Of a DNA stretch of 12,162 nucleotides, positions 1 through 8,600 are shown piece by piece. Source of the DNA: Chloroflexota bacterium (GTDB taxonomy: Bacteria; Chloroflexota; Anaerolineae; DTPP01); NCBI GenBank assembly GCA_012514615.1, contig JAAYZY010000023.1, positions 1 to 12,162 of the forward strand, given 5' to 3'. The stretch's first letter is position 1, and every line of letters begins with the position of its first letter. The notes beneath the pieces are model-generated. The model had not been told where the DNA came from. It saw only the letters and a list, made by a program, of their open reading frames with translations, and did not search any database. Position numbers and translations under genes: made by a program.

Positions 1-24
1 TCGTCCGATGGAGAGGAAGCACAG

Positions 25-246
25 TTGGTTACGTATTTGTACCTGGCCCAGATTGTGGTTGCTATCGCCGTCATCGCTGCGATCCTGATGCAGACCAAGG
101 GCGCAAACATGGGCGGCATCTTCGGCGGTGAAGGCTCGGTCTACCGCAGCCGCCGTGGCGTGGAGAAGACGTTGTTCAGCGCCACCATCGGCTTGGTGGT
201 CGTGTTCTTCCTTCTGGCCCTGCTCACTGTGGTCGTGGCTGGGTAG
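25..246 (+). CDS. secG: SecG, preprotein translocase subunit
   Basis: Small inner-membrane subunit of the SecYEG channel, which assists SecA-driven export. The 73-residue product has the family's layout: a first membrane helix at about residues 3-22, a glycine-rich cytoplasmic loop (KGANMGGIFGG, about 25-35) and a second helix at about 50-71. Length and the MQ-x-KGA stretch after helix 1 fit SecG. The start is TTG at 25, set by a GAGAGG Shine-Dalgarno at 11-16; the ATG at position 8 is in another frame. It is followed after 80 bases by a substrate-binding protein gene on the same strand, which may share its transcript. Identification rests on topology and the loop motif, since SecG is short and weakly conserved. 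Confidence 0.9.
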   Translation: MVTYLYLAQIVVAIAVIAAILMQTKGANMGGIFGGEGSVYRSRRGVEKTLFSATIGLVVVFFLLALLTVVVAG

Positions 247-326
247 CCGGATCGCCATCTCGCCGCTGGTTCCCTGAGGGGCATCGGGAGCGCTGCAGGG
301 CGCCGCGGCTGGGGTAGCAGAAGCCC

Positions 327-1982
327 ATGCGACTTTTCCGCTGGCAGTTGCTGATCGCCCTCCTGGGCACCGTGCTCATCGCCACGGTGCTGGGCTACGC
401 AGCGCTGTCGCTGACCACCGGGACGGCCCCCGAGCAGGGCGGCGCCTTCGTGGAAGGCGTCATCGGCAACCCCCAGTGGATCAACCCCATCCTCTGCCAG
501 TACAACCAGGTGGATTGCGACCTTAGCGCGCTGATCTTCAGCGGGCTGACGCGCCTGAACGAAAAGGGTGAGGTCGTTCCCGACTTGGCCGAGAGCTGGG
601 TCGTCTCGGCGGATGGCCTGACCTACACCTTCCGCCTGCGGCAGGGCGTCCTCTGGCACGACGGCGCTCCGTTCACTTCGCGCGATGTGCTCTTCACCGT
701 CAAGGCCATGCAGCATGCCGACTACCAGGGCGCGCCGCACCTGGCCCGCTTCTGGAGCGACATCGCCGTGGTGGCCGACAACGACTACACCGTGCGCTTC
801 CTGCTGCCGGCCCCACTGGCGCCCTTCTTGGACTACACCACCATCGGCCTGCTGCCCGAACACCTGCTCTACACCATCGCCCCAGGCGACTTGCCCAAGG
901 CTGAGTTCAACGTGCAGCCCGTGGGGGCCGGTCGGTTCCGCGTGGCCGAGGTGTCAGCTCAGGGGATCGCCTTGCTGCCCAACGAGAACGCCGCTGGCCC
1001 TGCCCCACATCTGGAGCGCCTGGAGTTCCGCTTCTACCCCGACGCCCAGAGCCTGCTGGAGGCGTACAAGCGGGGTGAGATCGTGTCGGTGAGCCGCGTC
1101 TCCCCTGATCTGATCCCCGAAGCTGCCGCCCTGCCGAATCTGGACCTCTACTCGGCGCGCATGGCCGGCTATGTGCTCATCTACCTGAACTTGGATGATG
1201 CCGCCAACCTGCCGTTCTTCACTCAGCGAGAGGTGCGCCAGGCGCTGCTCCAGGCGCTGGACCGCCAGAAGCTCGTGGATGAAGTGCTCAACGGGCAAGG
1301 GATCGTGGCCAACAGCCCCATCCTGCCGGAGACATGGGCCCACTGGCCAGGCCTGGCCCAGCATGCCTACGACCCTGCTCGCGCCGCTGAACTGCTGGAT
1401 GCCGCCGGCTGGGTGGACCGCAACGGCGACGGCATCCGCGAGAACGAGGGCCGGACGCTCTCTTTCCGCTTGGTCACCAACGACGATCCCCTGCGGAAGC
1501 GCCTGGCCGAGTCGGTGGCGGCGCAGTGGCGCAAGATCGGCGTGGAGGCCACGGCTGAGTCGGTGAGCTTCGCCCGTTTGGTGGGCGAGTTCCTGGCCAC
1601 GCGCCGCTTTGACGCCGTGCTCACCGGCCTCGAGCTCCCCGGCGACCCCGACCCTTACCCGCTTTGGCACTCAACCCAGGCCAAGACGCCCGGCCAGAAC
1701 TACGGTGGCTTTGCCCTGCGCGCCGCCGATGAGGTGTTGGAAGCAGCGCGCACCACCACCGATGTCAACCGCCGCATCGCCCTCTATCAGCAGTTCCAGC
1801 AGTTGTTTGCCGATGAGGTGCCGGCTTTGCTGCTCTACTACCCGGTCTACACCTACGGCGTCGATGACCGAGTTCAGGGCGTTCAGGTGCTGCCCCTCAA
1901 CGGCCCAGCCGACCGCTTCGCCACGGTGAACGACTGGTTCATCGAGACACGACGGGTCCTGCTGGGGCGCAACGCCAACTGA
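327..1982 (+). CDS. ABC transporter substrate-binding protein, family 5 (peptide/nickel type)
   Basis: Extracytoplasmic solute receptor of the SBP_bac_5 (DppA/OppA) family, expected to bind peptides or similar ligands and deliver them to an ABC permease. The 551-residue length is typical. Residues about 5-28 form a hydrophobic helix with no lipobox cysteine, so the protein is probably membrane-anchored or signal-peptide-processed rather than a lipoprotein. The family signature lies at about 65-125, with the blocks LIFSGLTRL, PDLAESW, TYTFRLRQGVLWHDG and SRDVLFT. The only two cysteines, C57 and C64, sit close together near the N-terminus and could form a disulfide. A DRNGDG stretch at about 365-372 resembles a calcium-binding loop. 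The in-frame TAG at 315-317 makes ATG 327 the first possible ATG start; the Shine-Dalgarno is weak. The M20 gene follows after 15 bases. No permease or ATPase gene is nearby, so the ligand is unknown. Confidence 0.9.
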   Translation: MRLFRWQLLIALLGTVLIATVLGYAALSLTTGTAPEQGGAFVEGVIGNPQWINPILCQYNQVDCDLSALIFSGLTRLNEKGEVVPDLAESWVVSADGLTYTFRLRQGVLWHDGAPFTSRDVLFTVKAMQHADYQGAPHLARFWSDIAVVADNDYTVRFLLPAPLAPFLDYTTIGLLPEHLLYTIAPGDLPKAEFNVQPVGAGRFRVAEVSAQGIALLPNENAAGPAPHLERLEFRFYPDAQSLLEAYKRGEIVSVSRVSPDLIPEAAALPNLDLYSARMAGYVLIYLNLDDAANLPFFTQREVRQALLQALDRQKLVDEVLNGQGIVANSPILPETWAHWPGLAQHAYDPARAAELLDAAGWVDRNGDGIRENEGRTLSFRLVTNDDPLRKRLAESVAAQWRKIGVEATAESVSFARLVGEFLATRRFDAVLTGLELPGDPDPYPLWHSTQAKTPGQNYGGFALRAADEVLEAARTTTDVNRRIALYQQFQQLFADEVPALLLYYPVYTYGVDDRVQGVQVLPLNGPADRFATVNDWFIETRRVLLGRNAN

Positions 1983-1997
1983 CCCCGAGGTGACCCC

Positions 1998-3197
1998 GTG
2001 CCCGACGTGACGCTGCGCCAGTGGGCCGACCGATTGTCCCCATTCTTGGCCGAAGTGGAAGACGAGGTCGCGGAACTGACCCTGCAGCTTCTGGCCATCC
2101 CTACCCCCAATCCACCCGGCGAGAACTACCCCGCGGTGGTGGACCTCCTGGAGCGGCGGTTCCGCAGCCTGGGCATGGCCACCAAGCAGGTGCAGACGCC
2201 GCCAGCGCTACTCCTTCGGCACCGCATCTCGCCCAAGCGCCCGCGCCCTTCGCTGCTGGGCCGTTGGGGGACGGCCGCCGGCCCGTCGCTGCACTTTTAC
2301 GGCCACTACGATGTGGCGCCGGCGCAGACCCCGGAGTTGTGGACGCCGGTGCTGGCTGGGGGCATGATGGTGGGGCGGGGCGCCGCCGACATGAAAGGCG
2401 GCCTGGCCTGCATCTGGGGCGCGCTGCGCTTGCTGCAGCGGGTTGGCCTGGCCCCCCAGCGGGCCGTCAGCCTGAGCTGTACCCCGGATGGGGAAAGCGG
2501 CGGCCAGACCGGACTGGGCCACCTGGTGGCCTCTGGCGAGCTGCAGCGTGAGGAGATCGCCTTCGCAGTGTCGCCGGAGCCCACCGGCGGCGGCATCTGG
2601 CACGCGGCCGAGGGCGCTTTCGTCTGGGAGGCGGAGGTCTGGAGCCGGGGAGCGCACCTGGATGCCCAGGCGGTCGCCGAGATGCTGCAGGTCGGGCAGC
2701 CCGCGGCGCTGGCCGATGGGCGTCTCGCCCGGCCGCCGGACGGCAGCCAGGAGCTCAGCCCAGCGTTGGAGCGGATGGTTTTCACCGTGGAGCGCCGATC
2801 CATCGCCGAAGGCGGGCTGGACGCGGCCAGGCAGGAGGTGGAGGGGCGAGCGGCCCGGCTCCGCGCCGAGGGCGTCGACCTGCGCCTGCGACCCTTGCTG
2901 GAGGCCGCGCCGTTCCGCACCCCGCCGGAGCACCCCGGGGTGCGTGTGCTGGAGCAGGCGCTCCAGGCGGCCAGCGGCAGCCGCCCGCAGCTCCAGGCCA
3001 GCCCGGGCCCCCTGGAGGGGCGCTACTTGGCCGGGGTTGGCGCCCCAACGGTGGCCAGCGGTCCGGGTCGCTTGTCGGTGGTTCACAGCCCGGCCGAGTG
3101 CGTGGCTGTGGGCGAGCTGGGGACGCAGACCCTGGCTTTTGCGCTCTTCCTGCTACGCTTTCCCTGGACGGACCCGGCGCGGCGTCTGTTGCACTGA
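1998..3197 (+). CDS. M20-family metallopeptidase homologue with altered active site
   Basis: Homologue of the di-zinc M20 amidohydrolases (ArgE/DapE/CPG2 group), which cleave peptides or N-acyl amino acids. The product has 399 residues. Visible motifs are GHYDV (H103, D105), ADMKGG (D131), PDGESGG (164-168 region, E166), SPEPTGG (E194) and VVHSPAE (H363), so all five expected metal ligands are present. The residue before E166 is Gly165, whereas the family has Glu there as general base. The lid domain (about 208-300) keeps GAH220 but lacks the usual glycine/asparagine motif after it and looks shortened. The start is GTG 1998, preceded by GAGGTG at 1987-1992. It is 15 bases after the substrate-binding protein gene and probably co-transcribed, which suggests use of imported peptides or acyl amino acids. 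Family membership is secure; activity is uncertain because of Gly165. Confidence 0.88.
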   Translation: MPDVTLRQWADRLSPFLAEVEDEVAELTLQLLAIPTPNPPGENYPAVVDLLERRFRSLGMATKQVQTPPALLLRHRISPKRPRPSLLGRWGTAAGPSLHFYGHYDVAPAQTPELWTPVLAGGMMVGRGAADMKGGLACIWGALRLLQRVGLAPQRAVSLSCTPDGESGGQTGLGHLVASGELQREEIAFAVSPEPTGGGIWHAAEGAFVWEAEVWSRGAHLDAQAVAEMLQVGQPAALADGRLARPPDGSQELSPALERMVFTVERRSIAEGGLDAARQEVEGRAARLRAEGVDLRLRPLLEAAPFRTPPEHPGVRVLEQALQAASGSRPQLQASPGPLEGRYLAGVGAPTVASGPGRLSVVHSPAECVAVGELGTQTLAFALFLLRFPWTDPARRLLH

Positions 3198-3204
3198 AGG
3201 GGGA

Positions 3205-3219
3205 AGGGGCTTGGCCCCT
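3205..3219. terminator. Short GC hairpin between convergent genes
   Basis: AGGGGC and GCCCCT pair around a TTG loop, eight bases after the M20 stop codon and about 20 bases from the ligA stop. It lies in the 43-base gap between the two convergent genes. There is no T-tract on either strand, so a terminator role is only a suggestion from position. Confidence 0.35.
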
Positions 3220-3240
3220 GCGCCGGCCGTGGGAGGCCCC

Positions 3241-5295
<2,055 letters not shown>

Positions 5296-5766
5296 TTAGG
5301 GGGCGGTGCTGCCCAGCACCTGCAGCCACTGGCCAACCGCCCAACCCACATGACCCTCCAGATCCTGCAGCTGCCACCAGGTGTAGCCGTCGGACTGGGC
5401 CGGGCCGCCCACCACCTGGAAGATGGCTCCGTCGCTCACCAGCAACAGCACCTCGCCAACCCGGCTGGGCTGCCCACGCAGGCTCAATTGGCTGGCGCCG
5501 GCGCCTGCCACCTGCACCAAGCTGCCCACCTGCAGGGTGGGTGGGGTGGCAGTGGGCGTGGCCAGGGCTCGGGCAGGGCCGGCGGTGGGCACAGCCACAC
5601 CAGGGCTGGGCGCCCCAGCGTCAGGTCGGGAGAGGATCCAGAAGGCCCCCAGCAGGGCAGCCAGGACCAGCAGGCCGCTGCCCCACCAGACGGCGGGGAC
5701 GCTGCCGCGGGAGGCGCGCCTCGCCGACGGCGAGTTGTGGCGCGGGGCGGGTTCAGGAAGGCTCAT
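5296..5766 (-). CDS. Membrane-anchored bacterial SH3 (SH3b) domain protein
   Basis: A 156-residue protein of unknown specific role. Residues 1-24 are polar and basic, about 25-46 form one membrane helix (WGSGLLVLAALLGAFWIL), 47-80 are a Pro/Ala/Thr linker, and about 82-151 are an SH3b domain with LSLRGQPS, the WWQLQ strand and the closing GHVGWAVGQWLQV. SH3b domains often bind cell-wall or extracellular ligands; the predicted topology puts this domain outside the membrane. The reading frame is open upstream to a farther ATG at 5829, but the ATG at 5766 is preferred: GAGGAG sits six bases before it, and the promoter -10 at 5801-5806 lies inside the longer version. It is followed by ligA after 30 bases. 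A functional link to ligation is not evident; the pairing may just be shared transcription. Confidence 0.82.
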   Translation of the reverse strand: MSLPEPAPRHNSPSARRASRGSVPAVWWGSGLLVLAALLGAFWILSRPDAGAPSPGVAVPTAGPARALATPTATPPTLQVGSLVQVAGAGASQLSLRGQPSRVGEVLLLVSDGAIFQVVGGPAQSDGYTWWQLQDLEGHVGWAVGQWLQVLGSTAP

Positions 5767-5800
5767 GGCGCTCTCCTCACAAGCAAGTGGGGCTAGCCTC

Positions 5801-5829
5801 ATTATACCAAAGCCAGGGCCGCCTGCCAA
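5801..5829 (-). promoter_or_regulatory. Sigma70-type promoter of the SH3b-ligA unit
   Basis: On the minus strand, -35 TTGGCA (5829-5824) and -10 TATAAT (5806-5801) are separated by 17 bases. This is one mismatch from the consensus -35 and a perfect -10. The predicted start of transcription is near 5794, giving a leader of roughly 28 bases to the ATG at 5766. Confidence 0.75.
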
Positions 5830-6012
5830 GCCCTCGCCAGCGCGAGCAGGCGGTCGGCCGGATCTGGGGCCCGCACCCCCGGTCGCCCCCGGGCAAGGGG
5901 GGGGCCATCTGTCATGGCCAGCGCGATGGACGCCAGGTGGCCCTGCCGGCCCCGCGTCTCGCCTTCGCCTTGGCTGGCAGCGAAGGGGGCGTGCTGCAGG
6001 GCGGGGAAACGG
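5830..6012. other. Intergenic stretch without a supported gene
   Basis: Lies between the SH3b promoter and the palindrome after the first S9 peptidase gene; the whole gene-free gap is 5767-6079. It is very GC-rich, with runs of G and C around 5880-5905. A minus-strand frame is free of stops from about 6041 to a TAA at 5804-5802, but it has no convincing start or recognisable motif. I see no RNA gene or repeat in it. It could be a decayed gene end. Confidence 0.5.
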
Positions 6013-6041
6013 CGTAGGGGCGCACTCCGTGCGCCCCTACG
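6013..6041. repeat. GTAGGGGCGCAC palindrome, copy 1
   Basis: CGTAGGGGCGCAC pairs perfectly with GTGCGCCCCTACG around a TCC loop, a 13-bp stem. A nearly identical palindrome is at 8537-8569. Each is 30-40 bases beyond the stop codon of an S9 peptidase gene. It lacks a following T-tract. It could be a transcription end or mRNA 3'-end stabiliser, or a dispersed REP-like element. Confidence 0.8.
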
Positions 6042-6066
6042 TTACGTGGTGCGGGGTCAGCCTTCC

Positions 6067-6079
6067 GGCAGTGGCTGCC
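6067..6079 (-). terminator. Small hairpin directly after the S9 peptidase stop codon
   Basis: GGCAG and CTGCC pair around a 3-base loop, immediately next to the stop codon at 6082-6080. Together with the palindrome at 6013-6041 it forms a two-hairpin 3' end, matched in layout by 8573-8587 plus 8537-8569 after the paralogue. The stem is only five pairs, so confidence is low. Confidence 0.35.
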
Positions 6080-8395
6080 TCAGGCCTTGGGGTGGCGGAA
6101 GACCCGCTGGTTCAGGTTGCGGGCCAGGTGGATATCCTTTTCGGTGATCCCCTTGGCGTAGAAGCTGGTCAGGCGCAAGATGAGCTCGGAGCCTTGGACG
6201 GTGCAGATCGGGTGGTGCTCCGCCTCTTCGGCCAGCTTGGCCACGCGGTTCAGCAGCAGCACCGCCGCCCCAAAGGTCCCGCAGGGGATGGTGCGGCTCA
6301 GGGCGTTGCCGTGGCGCTGCCAGCCGGGAAGGGCGGCCAAGGCCTCGGCCAGGGCAGCATCGCCCAAGGCCGGCGGCTGCAGCTGCTCGGGCCGGATGTA
6401 CTTCTCGAACCAGTTGATGATCTTGTACAGGCGCGCCACTCGGTGGTTGGGCTGGCCCGAGCGGGAGAGCTCATGCCCCTCGCTGGGGAAGCGCACCATG
6501 GTCACCTCCCGCTTGCCGCGGCGGCGCAGGTGGGCGAAGAAGCTCTCGGCCTGGCTGATGGGCACGCGGTAGTCTTGCTCGCTGTGGAGGATGAGCAGCG
6601 GCGTGGTGACGTTCTCGGCATGGGCGACCGGCGAGTACTCCCACAGATCTTGCAGCGTCTCGACCCGGGGCAGGCCTTCGTGCACCCACTCCACAGACTC
6701 AGGGATGTCGCCGCTGCCGAACATGTTCAGCTCGTCGTAGACGCCCCGCTGGGAGACGGCCGCCTTGAACTCGTGGTAGTGGGTCACGATCCAGCCGGTG
6801 AGGAAGCCGCCGTAGGAGCCGCCGGTGACCGCCAGGCGTTCGGGGTCCACTGTGGGCTCCCGGTCCAGCACTTCCTGCAAGCCTTTCATGATGTCGGGGG
6901 CGTCGGTGTAGCCGCCCTTCCCCCGGTCTTTCACGAACTGGCGGCCGTAGCCCGCCGAACCCCGGGGATTGCAGTAGAAGACGAAGTAGCCCCGGGACGT
7001 CAACACCTGGAACTCGTGCCAGAACGAGTTGCCCCACATAATGGACGGCCCGCCGTGGATCTCCACCACCAGGGGCCAGCGCTTCTGGGGGTCGAACCCT
7101 TTGGGGCGCATGTACCAGCCTTGGATGTCCAGGCCGCCTTCACCCTTGTACCAGATCTCCTCAGGCTCGCTGAGGAAGTGCGTCTGGCACCACTCAGCGT
7201 TGAGGTCGGTCAAGCGGTGTTCCTGGCCGCTCGGCCGCTCCACGACGAACAGGTCGCTGGGCATGGTGGGCGATTGCAGGCTGAAGGCGATTCGCTTTCC
7301 GTCCTTGCCTACGGAGAAGCCTTGTACCCAACGGGGGCCATCCACCAGCGTCTGCGGCGCGCTCCCGTCGATGGGCAGGCGCATTAGCTTGGCGTCGCCC
7401 TTCTCGTGTACCAGGCAGATGAGGGCTTGGCTGTCCACATCCCAGTGCCATTCGGCCACCGTGAGGTCCTGCGGTTTGGTTAGGTTGATCCCCTCTCCGC
7501 CGGCCAGGGGCATGATGGCCACCTGGTAACCGTCGGCATAGGGGTTGTACACCTTGGCCACCGTGGTGTAGGCCAGCCAGCGGCCGTCGGGCGAGACGCG
7601 GGTGGGGCTGCCCCCTTCGCTGACTTCCACCCCCAGCACCTTCTCCGCGCCTGTCTCCACGTCGTAGCTGAAGATGGTGGCCCAGAGCTCGTAGAACTCA
7701 TCGCCGGTGGATTGCAGGCGGTTGGACACGGTGATGATCTGGCGGCTGTCGGTGGTCCAGGAGGGTTGGGAGTGGTGCCAGTCGCCGTCGGTGAGGCGCT
7801 TGGGCGCGCCGCCGTCTGCCGAGATGACGTAGACGTGGGCGTAGCGCCCATCGAAGAAGTCGGTGCCGGTGCGGTAGGGGAGCTTGGTGATGACACGGGG
7901 GTCCTTGAGCCTGGCCCGATGCGTCTCCTGCCAAGCAGTCATCTCGGGCTTCAGGTTGGGGTCGTGGGCCACACCCTGGTCTTCCAGGGCCCGCTCGGCC
8001 GCGGTGGTGCGCGCCGTGAAGGCGATGCGCTGACCGTCCGGCGACCAGGCCGGGTTGGCCACGCCGCCGAACAGGTCGGTCAGGCGTTTGGCCTCGCCGC
8101 CGGCCGCCGGTATGACGTGGATCTGGGGCGTGCCGCCGCGAGTGGAAAGGAACAGCAGCGTTTGCCCATCAGGCGACCAGCGGGGGTGGTAGTCCTGTGC
8201 GCTGCCCGCGGTGAAAGGGCGCGGCGGAGTGCTGCCGTCAGCCGCCGCCAGCCAGATGGCGCGGCGGTAGGCATTGGCGTTGCCGTCCTGTGTCATGTGT
8301 ACGAAGGCCACCGTCTGTCCGTCGGGGCTGAGTTGGGGGTCTTCCACATTGACGATGTCGTAGAGGCTTTCAGGGATCACGGGTCGCAAGGCCAT
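6080..8395 (-). CDS. S9C prolyl-oligopeptidase-type peptidase with C-terminal PCD domain (paralogue A)
   Basis: Cytosolic serine peptidase of the acylaminoacyl-peptidase/prolyl-oligopeptidase class, 771 residues, no signal peptide. The N-terminal half (about 15-400) is a beta-propeller with PD40-type repeats (LSPDGQTVAF 22-31, WSPDGQTLLF 73-82, WSPDGQRIAF 117-126, VSPDGRWLAY 267-276). The C-terminal half holds an alpha/beta hydrolase with HGGP (447-450), nucleophile S527 in GGSYGG, D608 and H641. Residues about 680-765 are an extra domain matching PCD/DCoH: GW692, E723-x3-H727-H728-P729, then GITEKD (749-754). Spacing from HHP to the strand that holds the family's third catalytic His equals that of human PCBD1 without gaps, but that position is Phe745. 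The start at 8395 is supported by GGAGG six bases upstream, homology with paralogue B, and a promoter at 8439-8467; the open frame beyond it to 8551 would cross that promoter and the palindrome. Confidence 0.93.
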   Translation of the reverse strand: MALRPVIPESLYDIVNVEDPQLSPDGQTVAFVHMTQDGNANAYRRAIWLAAADGSTPPRPFTAGSAQDYHPRWSPDGQTLLFLSTRGGTPQIHVIPAAGGEAKRLTDLFGGVANPAWSPDGQRIAFTARTTAAERALEDQGVAHDPNLKPEMTAWQETHRARLKDPRVITKLPYRTGTDFFDGRYAHVYVISADGGAPKRLTDGDWHHSQPSWTTDSRQIITVSNRLQSTGDEFYELWATIFSYDVETGAEKVLGVEVSEGGSPTRVSPDGRWLAYTTVAKVYNPYADGYQVAIMPLAGGEGINLTKPQDLTVAEWHWDVDSQALICLVHEKGDAKLMRLPIDGSAPQTLVDGPRWVQGFSVGKDGKRIAFSLQSPTMPSDLFVVERPSGQEHRLTDLNAEWCQTHFLSEPEEIWYKGEGGLDIQGWYMRPKGFDPQKRWPLVVEIHGGPSIMWGNSFWHEFQVLTSRGYFVFYCNPRGSAGYGRQFVKDRGKGGYTDAPDIMKGLQEVLDREPTVDPERLAVTGGSYGGFLTGWIVTHYHEFKAAVSQRGVYDELNMFGSGDIPESVEWVHEGLPRVETLQDLWEYSPVAHAENVTTPLLILHSEQDYRVPISQAESFFAHLRRRGKREVTMVRFPSEGHELSRSGQPNHRVARLYKIINWFEKYIRPEQLQPPALGDAALAEALAALPGWQRHGNALSRTIPCGTFGAAVLLLNRVAKLAEEAEHHPICTVQGSELILRLTSFYAKGITEKDIHLARNLNQRVFRHPKA

Positions 8396-8438
8396 GTGCT
8401 TCCTCCCAGAGGGGGTGATGTGGTGGGAACTTGAGGAC

Positions 8439-8467
8439 GTTATAGCACGGTTGAGGCCCGGCGGCAA
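8439..8467 (-). promoter_or_regulatory. Promoter of S9 peptidase paralogue A
   Basis: On the minus strand, -35 TTGCCG (8467-8462), 17-base spacer, -10 TATAAC (8444-8439). Thirteen of the 17 spacer bases and the whole -35 match the promoter of paralogue B at 10960-10988. The -10 ends 44 bases before the ATG in both cases, so the two were copied with the gene or kept by selection. Confidence 0.7.
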
Positions 8468-8536
8468 ACGCCGAAGGGTGGGGCAAGCTGGCGGGGGCCG
8501 ACGCACACTGCCTCGCCCGCGCCCCTGGGCCAAGGC

Positions 8537-8569
8537 GACGTAGGGGCGCACCGGGTGCGCCCCTACGTC
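8537..8569. repeat. GTAGGGGCGCAC palindrome, copy 2
   Basis: GACGTAGGGGCGCAC pairs perfectly with GTGCGCCCCTACGTC around a CGG loop, a 15-bp stem. It shares its core stem with copy 1 at 6013-6041; the loops differ. It lies 32 bases after the stop codon of paralogue B and upstream of the promoter of paralogue A, so it may insulate the two units. Confidence 0.82.
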
Positions 8570-8572
8570 GGG

Positions 8573-8587
8573 CAGCGTCAGACGCTG
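8573..8587 (-). terminator. Small hairpin after S9 peptidase paralogue B
   Basis: CAGCGT and ACGCTG form a perfect 6-bp stem around a 3-base loop, starting 13 bases past the stop codon of the 8601-10916 gene and just before the larger palindrome. There is no T-tract. The position mirrors 6067-6079. Confidence 0.4.
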
Positions 8588-8600
8588 GGTAGCCGGCGGC

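Noticed and set aside
954..1670. Antisense open frame within the substrate-binding protein gene.
   Set aside because: The sense frame has unmistakable family motifs; the antisense translation has none.
5802..6040. Stop-free minus-strand stretch of about 80 codons between the SH3b promoter and the palindrome.
   Set aside because: No clear start, ribosome site or recognisable motif; its stop codon lies in the TATAAT box. Such a length is common by chance at this GC content.
5423..7387. Long plus-strand open frame (over 600 codons) opposite the SH3b gene and the S9 peptidase gene.
   Set aside because: It overlaps strongly supported genes on the other strand, shows no family motif and has the Ala/Gly/Pro-rich composition expected of antisense frames in GC-rich DNA.
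8396..8551. A 52-codon N-terminal extension of S9 peptidase paralogue A.
   Set aside because: It is not shared with paralogue B and crosses the promoter and part of the palindrome; the ATG at 8395 has a good ribosome site and is aligned in both paralogues.
6013..8569. Possible CRISPR-like or transposon terminal repeats formed by the two palindromes.
   Set aside because: Only two copies 2.5 kb apart, no regular spacers, no transposase and no target-site duplication; the intervening DNA is an ordinary gene unit.
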